A DNA stretch of 64,000 bases from NCBI GenBank assembly GCA_046331665.1, contig JAXLQK010000027.1:20734-84733 (forward strand), given 5' to 3'. The notes under the pieces were generated by a model, which saw only the letters and a list, made by a program, of their open reading frames with translations, was not told where the DNA came from and ran no database searches. Below are positions 25,848 through 35,259 of the stretch, one piece after another. Made by a program: the position numbers and the translations under genes. Numbering within the stretch: position 1 is the stretch's first letter; each line of letters opens with the position of its first letter. This stretch comes from CAWBAT01 sp046331665 (lineage in GTDB: Bacteria; Acidobacteriota; Terriglobia; Versatilivoradales; Versatilivoraceae).

Positions 25848-27767
25848 ATGAATATGATAATCCGAAGTTCCTCCATTTTTTCCTTTTTGTGCAAGAGCTT
25901 GATAGCATTAGCAGTTTGGTTTCTGCTGGGGATTTCCGGGGTGCCGATGCAGGCCGATGGAAATCGCTCCATCCTCCCGCTGTCGGAAGTGAAGCCGGGA
26001 ATGAAGGGAATCGGGAAGACCGTTTACGCCGGGGAGCGTGTGGAAGAGTTTCAGGTCGAGATCCTGGGCATTCTGGATAACATTCTTCCCAAGCAGAGCG
26101 CGATTCTTGCCAAGCTTTCTGGCGGGCCATTGGAAACAACAGGGGTCATGGGTGGGATGAGCGGCAGTCCGGTCTATATTGACGGGAAGTTGGTGGGGGC
26201 TGTGGCCTTCTCTTTTCCATTTTCCAAGGAAGCCATTGCGGGAATTACTCCTATCCAGCAAATGCTGGACATTTTTGAGAAGCCTGAAGGGCCGGTGAAA
26301 GTAGATCCTATCCGGATCGAAGCCTCAACCGTCCCCCCTTTTCGTACGGTGAGTTTGACTCCTGCCATCGATCTCAACAGTGTTGGTCCCTTCGGTTCGG
26401 CGAAGGCAATCCAGGTGTCGGATGCCCAGGCCGGTGCTTCTCCCGCCTTACTGCCGTTTGCGGGTCATTCCCTGCAGTACATTGATACGCCGCTGTCTCT
26501 TTCGGGGTTTTCGGCCAAAGCCATCCAGTATTTCTGGCCGACGTTCCAGGCATTTGGGATGACGCCCGTCCCTCTCGGGGGGATGGCGGTGGGGCAAGCC
26601 TCCAACAAAATGGCGGATGGGGCAGACATCCAGGCTGGCTCAGCTTTGGCCGTGCAACTAATACGGGGAGATTTAGGGATCGGCGCCAGTGCCGCAGGCA
26701 CCATCACCTATCGGGAAGGCGACAAGATCTATGCGTTCGGCCATCCCTGGCTTTCGGTGGGCCCGGTTCAATTGCCGTTCTGCAAAGCCAAAGTCATTTC
26801 CCTATTACCGAACTTGAACAGTTCATTCAAGATTGCCGTGCCGACTGATTTGGCTGGAGCGATCACGCAAGACCGCTCGCAGGGGCTTTACGGAACCGTG
26901 GGACTGGAGCCCAAACTCATTCCCTTGACCATCAATCTCAAATCGAGTCGGAATCGTAGTGAGACTTTTCATTTTGAAGTGGTCAACGACCGCTTCCTAT
27001 CTCCATTCTTGGTCAATTTTGCGGTCTTTAACACGATTACCTCCTACGAGCGGGCTCTTGGGGAAGCGACGCTTCAAGTGCACGGAAAAATCCAGATAAA
27101 AGGTCAACCCGACGTGAAGTTCGAAAACACCTTCTCGGGTGAGAGCAATTCGCATGTCTCTGCTTCTCTCGCTGTGGTACAGCCGCTCAGCTTCATCTTT
27201 GCCAGCGGTTTCGAAAATGTGGCGGTGGAAAATGTCACGGTGGATATCACCTCCATCGACGAGAAACGAACGGCCACTCTGGACAGAGTCTGGGCTGACC
27301 GGGAGCAGGTTCGCGCCGGAGAGACCGTGATTCTTTCCGCTTTCCTGCGCACGGCAAATGGGGAGGAAAAGGTGGAGCGCTTTCCGATCGAGATCCCGGC
27401 GGACATGCCCAACGGAATGCTGCTTTTGACCGTCGCCGACGGCTTCACCTTAACCAATGTGGAAAACCGCATGCTCCGGCAGACCTTTATGCCCAGAGAC
27501 CTGGATCAGCTGATTCGAGCGATCAATAACATTCGCAAGAATAACCGCGTTTATGTGCGCTTACAAAAACCGGAGCCCTCGGTCATGATTCGAGGTGAGG
27601 AATTTTCTAACCTGCCGCCTTCATTCAGTCACGTCATTACTTCGGAACGAAGTTCGAGCAGCAGTTTGATGACTCTGCGATCCTCGAACCTCTACGAATA
27701 TGAATTGCCTTCGACCCCGTTTATGATCAGCGGCCAGCGAACCCTTTCTTTGGAGATTATAGATTGA
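25848..27767 (+). CDS. SpoIVB-type (S55) peptidase-domain secreted protein
   Basis: 639 residues with an N-terminal hydrophobic signal/anchor (about 10-32). The S55 domain follows: KPGMKGIGKTVYAGERVEEF, then GMSGSPVYIDGKLVGAVAF, with S105 in the position of the catalytic Ser, and AFGHPWLS later. In Bacillus, SpoIVB is a signalling protease. Acidobacterial homologues are much longer and of unknown role. The C-terminal half is beta-rich with Ig-like stretches. The next gene (beta-propeller) lies 135 bp downstream and may be functionally paired. Whether this protein is proteolytic cannot be decided from sequence. Confidence 0.85.
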   Translation: MNMIIRSSSIFSFLCKSLIALAVWFLLGISGVPMQADGNRSILPLSEVKPGMKGIGKTVYAGERVEEFQVEILGILDNILPKQSAILAKLSGGPLETTGVMGGMSGSPVYIDGKLVGAVAFSFPFSKEAIAGITPIQQMLDIFEKPEGPVKVDPIRIEASTVPPFRTVSLTPAIDLNSVGPFGSAKAIQVSDAQAGASPALLPFAGHSLQYIDTPLSLSGFSAKAIQYFWPTFQAFGMTPVPLGGMAVGQASNKMADGADIQAGSALAVQLIRGDLGIGASAAGTITYREGDKIYAFGHPWLSVGPVQLPFCKAKVISLLPNLNSSFKIAVPTDLAGAITQDRSQGLYGTVGLEPKLIPLTINLKSSRNRSETFHFEVVNDRFLSPFLVNFAVFNTITSYERALGEATLQVHGKIQIKGQPDVKFENTFSGESNSHVSASLAVVQPLSFIFASGFENVAVENVTVDITSIDEKRTATLDRVWADREQVRAGETVILSAFLRTANGEEKVERFPIEIPADMPNGMLLLTVADGFTLTNVENRMLRQTFMPRDLDQLIRAINNIRKNNRVYVRLQKPEPSVMIRGEEFSNLPPSFSHVITSERSSSSSLMTLRSSNLYEYELPSTPFMISGQRTLSLEIID

Positions 27768-27902
27768 TGGTCTCGCCATTTGCCCGAGGGCAGGCGAACC
27801 AAGGATTCTCTGGAGACGCAGCGAGTTTCTGAGAAGCTCTGCGATAGTCTGCCCCGGTCTTCCGTTGTCGTCTGAATCCCCATTTCATGCATCGGAGAAA
27901 TC

Positions 27903-30133
27903 ATGCACCGCAAACAATTAAGAATTCTTTCCTTGATGGGCTATCTTGTGTTGGGTGGTTTCCCAGCTATTCTCCAGGCGGTGACGCCGGTTTTTTGGAC
28001 GAATTCTACCTACACCGAGTTTTCCAAAGGGACTCTCAAGGGACTTACTCTCAATGCGGATGGGCAGATGTCGCTAGCTCCGAAATTTGATTCAGTCTTC
28101 GATACGGATCAGGCATTGATTTGGTCGGCAGCTTTTGATGCCCGGAAGAATCTTTATGTCGGGACAGGCCACGACGGGAAAATCTTCAAAATCGATGCGG
28201 GCGGAAGCTCTTCGCTCTATTTCGATGCTCCAGAACTGGATGTCCTGGCCCTTGTCCTGGATGCAGAGCAAGTTCTTTTCGCCGCAACTTCTCCCGATGG
28301 GAAGATTTATCGCATCAGTTCAGAAGGGAAGGCCGCGGTCTTTTTCGATCCGGAAGACAAATATATTTGGGATATGAAATTCGACAAGAAAGGAAATCTT
28401 TTTGTCGCCACCGGAAACAAGGGGCGTATTTACAAAGTAGGTAAAGATGGCAAGGGAGAAGTCTTCTATGACAGCGGTCAGGCCAATCTTTTGAGCTTGG
28501 CGGTTGACGACGATGGAAATGTCATTGCCGGGAGCGAACCAGACGGTTACCTCTACCGGATTTCTCCGGATGGGAAGCCTTTCGTGCTCTACGACTCCTC
28601 CATGCGGGAAATTCATGAAGTCCAACTCGACCCGAAAGGCAACATTTACTTCGTTGGCATCAATGCGCCCCCGGCCGGGGCCATGCCTGAAACCAAATCC
28701 AGTATGCCGGAAGTAGTCCCTTCCGAGGCGATCACGGTCAGTGTGACGGTGAGCGGGCAGGCAGAACGAAAGGCTTCCGAAGAACCAACTCCGGTTTATC
28801 GAGCTCCCGCTTCCAGACTTGGTCGGCGCGAGTCCGGTAATCTGAAGAGCGGGGTCTTTCGCGTGAAGAAAGACGGGCACGTCGAAAATCTGTGGATGTC
28901 AGATTCAGAGACCATTTTTGGGCTCTATCTGAGGCCTGATGGGAAGATCTTTTTCTCGACGGGCAACAAGGGAAGAATTTATCTATTGGCCACTGAGAAG
29001 AAACCGACACTGCTCCTGGAAACGAACGAAGAACAGACCACCCGGTTGATCGCGGGCAGTCCCGACCTTTTTGCCTGTACCAGCAACCTGGCGAAAGTGT
29101 ATCGGCTGAGCAGTGCACTCAATGCGGAGGGGACCTTTGAGTCTGACGTCAGAGATACGCAGACGACTTCCAGTTGGGGACAGCTTCATTGGAAGGCCGA
29201 AGTTCCCAATGGAGCGAGCTTGAAGGTATACACGCGATCTGGAAACACCAAGAAGCCGGACAAGTCCTGGAGCGAGTGGTCCAAGGCTTACACCAATTCC
29301 GAAGGCGAACAGATTCAAAGTCCGCGGGCGCGTTACATCCAATACAAGCTTGTCCTGGCCGCTTCGGGAGCCAACCCTGCCAAGTTTGAAGAAATCGTTC
29401 TCCCCTATTTGCAGCAAAATCTTCCTCCCGAAGTGAAGAGCATCAACATCCTGCCGCAGGGAGTGGCATTTCAGAAACAGTTGGGTGTCTCCCTATCGAA
29501 GAGCTACACCTCTCTCACCGATCAAAGCGCTGCCGAGGCGTCCGGTGCCAGCGAAGCCATCGCTCCTTCGGGGGCCTCAATGATTCCGCCCCGCAGGGTT
29601 TGCAAAAGGGTGCGATCTCATTTAACTGGGAAGCGGATGACGCCAATCAGGACGATTTGGTCTGTTAAATTTCGTTTCGAGTGAAAAAGGAGACCGAGTG
29701 GAAACTTTGCGGGAAGATATTGAGGAGAAGTACTTCACGCTGGAGGCCGATACCTTGCCGAGCCCGGCAGGTACCAGATTCATTACCGCGAATGACTCTC
29801 CTTCGAACCCTCAAACTCGCCCCGCTTTCAGCTCCCTGGTGAGCCCGTTCTTTGACGTCGACAATGTTTCTCCGAGGAGTGGAAGTCCTCTCACGAAAGC
29901 CAACCAGAATGGCACCATGGTAGTACGGTTTCGAGGATCGGATCCCTATTCTCCACTCCGCACGCCGCCGGGAGGACAAGTCCGATGGGAAGGACTGGGA
30001 GATGGTTTTCTCCGTGGACGGGATCGTGGACTCAAAATCCGAATTCGAAATCAAGACAGGAAAGCTTGAGCCCGGAGAGCATTTAGTGGCACGTCTTCCC
30101 CACGACTCCACGGGCAACATCGGGAATCGGTAA
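27903..30133 (+). CDS. Secreted beta-propeller protein, C-terminus disrupted by frameshifts
   Basis: After a signal peptide (LRILSLMGYLVLGGFPAILQA) come propeller-like repeats of the form DGKIFKIDAGG, DGKIYRISSEG, KGRIYKVGKDG and DGYLYRISPDG, typical of NHL/SMP-30-like folds. The frame is open to 29684. Conserved-looking sequence continues in other frames: GAISFNWEADDANQDDL (29.6 kb), EEKYFTLEADTLP (29.7 kb), VSPFFDVDNVSP (29.85 kb) and finally GEHLVARLPHDSTGNIGNR ending with TAA at 30131-30133. At least four indels are needed to join them, so the true gene probably ends at 30133. Function unknown; it is periplasmic or extracellular. Confidence 0.75.
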
Positions 30134-30160
30134 ATCGGTGCTTAGGTCAAGTAAGTCACT

Positions 30161-30617
30161 ATGCACGTCGTGCTGGTCAGACCGGAAATTCCGCAGAATA
30201 CCGGAAATATTGCCCGTCTCTGCGCGTTGACGGAATGTTCTTTGCGCGGGCGGTGGAAAGCTGGGGTTTTCAACCTGTTAATACCTGCGTCGTGCCGGTC
30301 TCGATTATTGAGGAAAACGTCGCGGTTTCCTACCATGACTCGCTCCGGCGTGCTGAAAGATAAAGCGGTCTCTGGATGCTTCTATTGTATGAGCACCCAG
30401 GCCCGCGGCTTTGTATACAGAAATTGGCTATCGCTGGGAGGATTACCTGAACGGCTTAGTGAAACACGAGGATTACCGAAAGAATTGGTGTTGGCCCATC
30501 CGGATTCCTCGATCCGCATTCCCATGTGGGGAGAAAAACCACGCACGCAGTCTCAATCTCAGCAATGCTGCGGCGATCGTTGTTTATGAAGCACTGCGCC
30601 AAATCAAGGGGTTTTGA
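30161..30617 (+). pseudogene. trmL: tRNA (cytidine(34)-2'-O)-methyltransferase TrmL, broken by several frameshifts
   Basis: TrmL 2'-O-methylates the wobble base of certain tRNA-Leu. The start MHVVLVRPEIPQNTGNIARLC is the family N-terminus. Further family segments appear in sequence order but in different frames: YLRRAGLDY, VAVSYHDSL, VLKDKAVSGCFYCMSTQA, YTEIGYRWEDYL, LSETRGLPKEL, IRIPM and NLSNAAAIVVYEALRQ. At least four small indels separate them. The knotted SPOUT core is therefore complete but unreadable as a single frame. Poor consensus sequence is the likeliest cause. Confidence 0.82.
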
Positions 30618-30635
30618 CGAGCGGCGGGAGGGAAT

Positions 30636-31405
30636 TCAGTATTCCTTGACGCTAATCACTTTTACCGTCCTGGAAAGTGACAAAAACCACTTTCTGTGGC
30701 TTTTCTCCGTAGACCCAATCTTCGCTTTCCTGAGTCACCTTTCTTTCCCGGATTTTGCGCAACGGGCGGCCCAGCGCGGCGATGACAGGGTCTTTTGTCA
30801 TTCCACGGCAACCGCCTTCTTCTCTTTGACAGCTTCCTGAAACTCTTCAGGTACTGATTCAATGAAGCACTTGACGGCTGATTTCGTGCTGAAATCGGGG
30901 GCGTTGGAGAGAATCTGCTTCACGGCTTCGGGTGTCATCTCCGGGACGGATTTGGCGAAATTCGATGGTGACGTAAGAGCCAGCAGGGTGGCACGCCGAT
31001 GTGGAATCGGCCCGGGGTCGGCCACCGCCCACCGGCTTACCTGGACATGCTCCAGAAATCGTTTTTTCTTCTTCCGCCCCCGCCATTGATCTCGAAAACC
31101 ATCTTATTGGAGAGGATGCTGATCTTTGTGATCTGCACTGTAATGCCAGGTGCGATAAATTGCCCGGCGGAAAGCGAAGCTTCTTCGTTTTTTTTCCAGT
31201 CAAACTCACCGGTTGAGTTGAGGGTCAACCCGGTCCGGTTGATCGGGAGCGGAACTTTAAGCGCCACATACTCGCTGCCCAAAGTACGAATGATCTTGAT
31301 CCGGGACTCTTCGGACAGAGTTTCGGTAGTATCGGCCTGCAGACTTGAGGCAAGTGTCAGGACCCAGAGTGTAATCATCAGAAACCACATTTTGTGAAAA
31401 GCCAT
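30636..31405 (-). pseudogene. Hypothetical secreted protein, frameshifted
   Basis: From ATG 31405 there is a signal peptide (MWFLMITLWVLTLASSLQA) and a beta-rich domain to GQFIAPGITVQITKISILSNKMVFEINGG. The continuation lies in other frames: PEMTPEAVKQILSNAPDFS, then MTKDPVIAALGRPLRKIRE and SEDWVYGEKPQKVVFVTF, ending VISVKEY with TGA at 30636-30638. At least three indels are needed. I recall similar proteins in acidobacterial genomes but no known function. It lies downstream of the first VWA gene on the same strand (175-bp gap). Confidence 0.7.
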
Positions 31406-31580
31406 GGTGATTGCCTGTGATCCAACCTATCCTGGATTAAATTATAGAACCAAATTGCCGGTGTGCTGCAAAATTCCCTGCCGATCCTTCCCGCGTCGAA
31501 GAATGGGAGAGGGCGGGGAACCTCTGGAATGTGAAGGCTCAGGTCCGGTCCATGCTCCAGGGAAGGTCAAAAGGCATGGC

Positions 31581-32652
31581 TTAGTGAGGCATCAGGTAAA
31601 AGCCTTTTCGATAGCGGATTGTCTCGGCCTTCGCCTCTTTGTTCCGCACGCGTACAGAAACCTTGCGGAAGGTGGGAACTTTGACAATTTCTTGTGGGGT
31701 GAATCCAAGAACGTACTTGTTGCGAGCCATTTGACTGGTCTTTTGATAAGCGTCAGACAAGCTCTCGTTCTTGAGGGGGAAAAAAACAGACCCTCCGGAA
31801 GCGTGGGCGTATTTGGAAAGGATATTGAGCTTGCGATAGAAGAGAGAGCTTCCCTGGCCAATGGCATACACTTGAATATCGGAACGGACAACGGCGCTTA
31901 TGGCGTCGTCATAGGATACGCGATTTCCCGGAGCATTCTGGCCGTTTGAGATAATCACGATCACTCCCCGGCGCTCTTTGTTGCGCCGCCGAAGCTCCAT
32001 GGCCGTATTGAAGATGGCATCGTTGATATGCGTGTTAATCGTTTTGGGAGGCTGGACTTTCCCATTGGGGGTGTCAAGGATGACGCCATTAATCGCGGTT
32101 TGTCCGCCCACTTCTCCGCCAGTTCCCCCGAGAGGACTCGCCCCAAAAGTAGAACCCGAGCCGCTGGCAAAACTCAGTTTCTTGAAGGTGGTCAAGACAT
32201 CTTCTTTATTAAAGGTGAAGTCCTGGATTTTGTCCGAAGTATTTTCGAATTGAAAAATGGCAATTTCATCAAAGGGGCTGAAGGATTCCACAAGAGAAGT
32301 CAAAGTATTCTTGATCGTGGCAAAGGACGTCGATTCCATGGACTTGTCGATGAGAATGGCAACCGACAGAGGAACTGGATCGGATGAAAAAAAAGTGATC
32401 GGTTGAGGAACTTCTTCCACATAGAGTTCAAAGTCATCCTTGGTTAATCCCGAAACCAGGTTGCCGTCCTTATCCTCGACAGTGACGGGGACGACCACCA
32501 GCTCGACAGGGATTTTCAGATTATATTGATCATCCTTGTTCTTATTTTGGGCCTTGATGCCGCCAGGGCTGGAACTTTGTTCCCAAACCAATGAATACCA
32601 AGAGCACCGCCGTTACGATTCGATGAAGAGCTTGGTCTTTTGGTCTTGGCAT
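31581..32652 (-). CDS. VWA domain protein (VWFA-related acidobacterial family), N-terminus frameshifted
   Basis: The readable frame (from about 32591) shows the family layout: an Ig-like VTVEDKDGNLVSGLTKDDFELY strand segment, then a VWA domain beginning LSVAILIDKSMES and ending in the LGFTP...RKVSVRVRNKEAK...YRKGFYLMPH tail. A start at ATG 32652 in another frame gives a signal peptide (HRIVTAVLLVFIGLGTK), so one indel at about 32570-32590 probably splits the gene. The metal-ion (MIDAS) motif DxSxS reads DKSME, and an insertion rich in Gly/Ser lies after the first VWA helices. Metal binding may be altered. It is a paralogue of the genes at 34161 and 44254. Role unknown; secreted. Confidence 0.82.
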
Positions 32653-33091
32653 GTCATAAAGTTTCTCTGGCCGTTTTTCGCCCTCGGGGAGAGGAATGGC
32701 ATCCTGGATACCGATATCTCACCCTCCCACGGAGGCATTGCTAAAATCATACCATAGAGTTTCGCAAAATCCTTGCGGCGACCTGTGGACTGAAATTGGG
32801 GTCAGATGACCAGGTTGGCCCCAAGAAGAGCAGGTGGCAGTCGCCGCATTCCTTGCATCTCCTAGAGTTTCGACCCTCAATGAGCCTTCCATGGTATCGG
32901 AAATAACACCTGTAAACCGGTATTCCTGAAGACCCAAAGGCTGGGAAGACGGATGTTCCCCAAGAGGTAAAGTCAGGGCTCTTTTGTACCGAAGAGTGAC
33001 ATTGGATGTCCTTAAGCGGGAAGAGATTTTCATTTCTAGAGAGCATGATCGCCATCCATCATCTCATCGCGGCCATGGCTAGACAGAAAGC
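32653..33091. other. 440-bp region, possibly remnants of an unknown gene
   Basis: Lies between the VWA gene (minus) and the pseudo-receiver gene (plus). Two overlapping minus-strand frames of ~100 codons occur in different frames (segments such as LQEYRFTGVISDTMEGSLRVE and CKECGDCHLLF). They might be one frameshifted gene, but there is no ribosome-binding site or recognisable family. I do not call a gene. Confidence 0.35.
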
Positions 33092-33097
33092 GTGAGC

Positions 33098-34147
33098 ATG
33101 TCCAAGAAAATACTCGTTGTTGATTATGAGAGAAATTCAATTGATTACATTCAGGAAACCCTGAGGGGAGAGGGCTATTCGTTGTTGACTGCCTATGACG
33201 GCCAGCAGGCGTTACAAAGCTACCAAAGTCAGGTTCCTGACCTGGTACTGACGGCCGCTCTTCTTCCCAAACTCAATGGGTTCGAACTTTGCAAGAAAAT
33301 CACCAGCGGGCAGGTGGGTGAAGTCCGCCCCGTTGTCATGTATTCCGCCATCTACAAGGCTGAAAAGTATCGCAAAGAAGCCATCTTTGGATGCGGTGCC
33401 ATCGATTTTCTTGAGAAACCCATTCCCAAATGGCAACTCATGAAGGTGCTTCAGGCCGCATTTTCGGAAATTCCCCTCTCAGCCCGCAAAGAAGAAGAAC
33501 TTCTCACTCTTCCGACCGAGGCTAGTGGTTCTGTGCAACAAGAGCACGTGCCTTCCGTGGTTCCCGCCGCAACCGAAGTCGAGGAGGAACTCCTGGATGT
33601 CGATACACTCTTCAGCAGTGAGCCACCGATGATGGATCAAGGTCAAAGTGCCGTTCCAAGCCGTTCGGGTTCGGGGGCACCGGTCCCGGTTTCGCTGAAA
33701 TCCTCGCTCATCGCCGCCATTGAGACGGAAGAGATCGACGCGGCACTGGATGCCTTCAGGATCGATTTGGAAAAGGAAATCAATCTCAGGGAAGAGAGAA
33801 GAGCCCAAGAGATTGAGGAAGAAGAGCTCTCACTGCAGGAAGAAAGTATTCTGGAATTTGAGGCGCCCCAGGAACAGACTCCTCAGCCGCCTCAAAGGGC
33901 CTCCGTATCACGCCCGGTGGACAATTTCGAATTGGATGAAATAAGTCTTGATCTGCAGAATCCGAAGGACGCGATCGCGACCCATTCTTCATCGATCTCA
34001 TCCAATGAATCCCTCCCCGAACGTCTCGCGAAAGACGATAATTCGGTACCCAAGTTCGGTTCCACGAAGCCGGAAGGCTTCGGCTATTGGATTCCACTGA
34101 CCCTGCTGATCGTCGTTCTATTTTTCCTGTTTATCGTATTGCGGTAG
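33098..34147 (+). CDS. Tail-anchored degenerate response-regulator receiver protein
   Basis: 349 residues from ATG 33098 (a GTG six bases upstream is also possible). Residue numbers here count from that GTG. An N-terminal receiver domain (~1-125) is followed by a long acidic, low-complexity linker rich in Glu, Pro and Ser. A single C-terminal membrane helix (about 332-350, YWIPLTLLIVVLFFLFIVL) follows and no output domain. In the receiver, the phospho-acceptor Asp is replaced: PDLVLTAALLPKLNGFE has Ala where canonical PDLVLLD has Asp. One of the acidic pair is Tyr (VVDYE). Lys109 (EKP) and Ser85 are kept. It is therefore a pseudo-receiver, probably a protein-binding platform at the inner membrane. 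The neighbours are VWA genes. Confidence 0.85.
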   Translation: MSKKILVVDYERNSIDYIQETLRGEGYSLLTAYDGQQALQSYQSQVPDLVLTAALLPKLNGFELCKKITSGQVGEVRPVVMYSAIYKAEKYRKEAIFGCGAIDFLEKPIPKWQLMKVLQAAFSEIPLSARKEEELLTLPTEASGSVQQEHVPSVVPAATEVEEELLDVDTLFSSEPPMMDQGQSAVPSRSGSGAPVPVSLKSSLIAAIETEEIDAALDAFRIDLEKEINLREERRAQEIEEEELSLQEESILEFEAPQEQTPQPPQRASVSRPVDNFELDEISLDLQNPKDAIATHSSSISSNESLPERLAKDDNSVPKFGSTKPEGFGYWIPLTLLIVVLFFLFIVLR

Positions 34148-34160
34148 CGAGCGGGGATCG

Positions 34161-35120
34161 TCAGCCCTGAGATGCGTAGTAGCCCTTGCGATATAGCAGC
34201 CTCACATCTTTCCGAGTGCATTCCACTTTAATACTGCGAAAGGCACCATCCCGATCTTTATTTGGCGAACGGTAGGCGAGGGAATAGGTATTTCGCAGTT
34301 CGTTGATGATATCGCGAAAGCTGTAGGCCATATCTTCAATCTTCTTGGGGAAAAAAGTGCGGCCGCCGGACTCGTCGGAAAAGCGCTTGAATGCTTTGTC
34401 GAGTCTTGGGTTCTCCATTCCAAAAAAACCGCTGGAATTGGTGCTGATGGAAAAAACCGAAACATCCGTCTGCAGAATGATCTGCAGGGCCGACTCCATG
34501 GTCTCGTAACTCATGTTATCGTCGCCATCACTGATCAGCACGATGACTCGGCGCCTGTCACGCTCTTTGGCGAGCTGATCCTGGCAGGTCTTTTGGATGG
34601 CATCGTACATCTTCGTCCCGCCGCCGGTTTTCAGACGTTTGATGGCGCGGGTCAAGAGATCGGGATCATCCGTAAAAGGCTGTAAGAGGTCGATCGTCGA
34701 ATCAAAGCTCATCAGCAGGCAGTGATCCTTCTTCCGCCGGACCGCTGTTTGTACAAAATCAATGGCAGCTTCCTGCTCGACTTTGAACTTCGCTCGGGAA
34801 CTGGTGCTCGTGTCGATGAGGATGGCGATGGCCAGTGGAGCTTCAGGGTCGTGGGAGAAATTGGTGATCCTCTGAAGGTCGCCCTTCTCAAAAACTTTAA
34901 TCTCCTCCTGGCGCAGGTCCTTGACAGGTTCCCCTTTTTTATCCACGGCAGAAAAAGGGACATTGACCAAATCCACGTCAACGACGATCTCTTTAGCAGG
35001 CGACGGGTTCTCTTGAGCAAATTCCAACCGAGAGAAGGGCTCTAAGGTACTTATAACCCAAGCTAGAAGCGTGGCCAGCAGGGTGATCGATAGGGATGTC
35101 AATGCCTTAGCTGCCGTCAT
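34161..35120 (-). CDS. VWA domain protein (VWFA-related acidobacterial family)
   Basis: 319 residues with an N-terminal signal sequence (LSITLLATLLAWVISTL). The Ig-like lead-in VDLVNVPFSAVDKKGEPVKDLRQEEIKVFE is followed by a VWA domain with intact MIDAS DTSTS (LAIAILIDTSTSS), GGGTKMYDAI and ISDGDDN. The tail ends with YSLAYRSPNKDRDG and LLYRKGYYA. Such proteins are secreted and of unknown role, present in many copies in Acidobacteriota. It is convergent with the pseudo-receiver gene (13-bp gap) and lies 139 bp downstream of rluD. Confidence 0.92.
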   Translation of the reverse strand: MTAAKALTSLSITLLATLLAWVISTLEPFSRLEFAQENPSPAKEIVVDVDLVNVPFSAVDKKGEPVKDLRQEEIKVFEKGDLQRITNFSHDPEAPLAIAILIDTSTSSRAKFKVEQEAAIDFVQTAVRRKKDHCLLMSFDSTIDLLQPFTDDPDLLTRAIKRLKTGGGTKMYDAIQKTCQDQLAKERDRRRVIVLISDGDDNMSYETMESALQIILQTDVSVFSISTNSSGFFGMENPRLDKAFKRFSDESGGRTFFPKKIEDMAYSFRDIINELRNTYSLAYRSPNKDRDGAFRSIKVECTRKDVRLLYRKGYYASQG

Positions 35121-35259
35121 ATCATTTATCTATACGTATATCGCGCCAATCACGGACCGTGGCAGAATTATAGGGTGGAGGCCGGAGTCCGTCAACCATC
35201 TAGTCCCTTCAATAAGACGAAGCGCTGAGACGCGCGGCAAGGAGAGATAATTCCCCTCA

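Noticed and set aside
32719..33055. Two overlapping minus-strand frames of ~100 codons
   Set aside because: They could be one frameshifted gene in a poor-quality patch, but no family or ribosome-binding site supports it.
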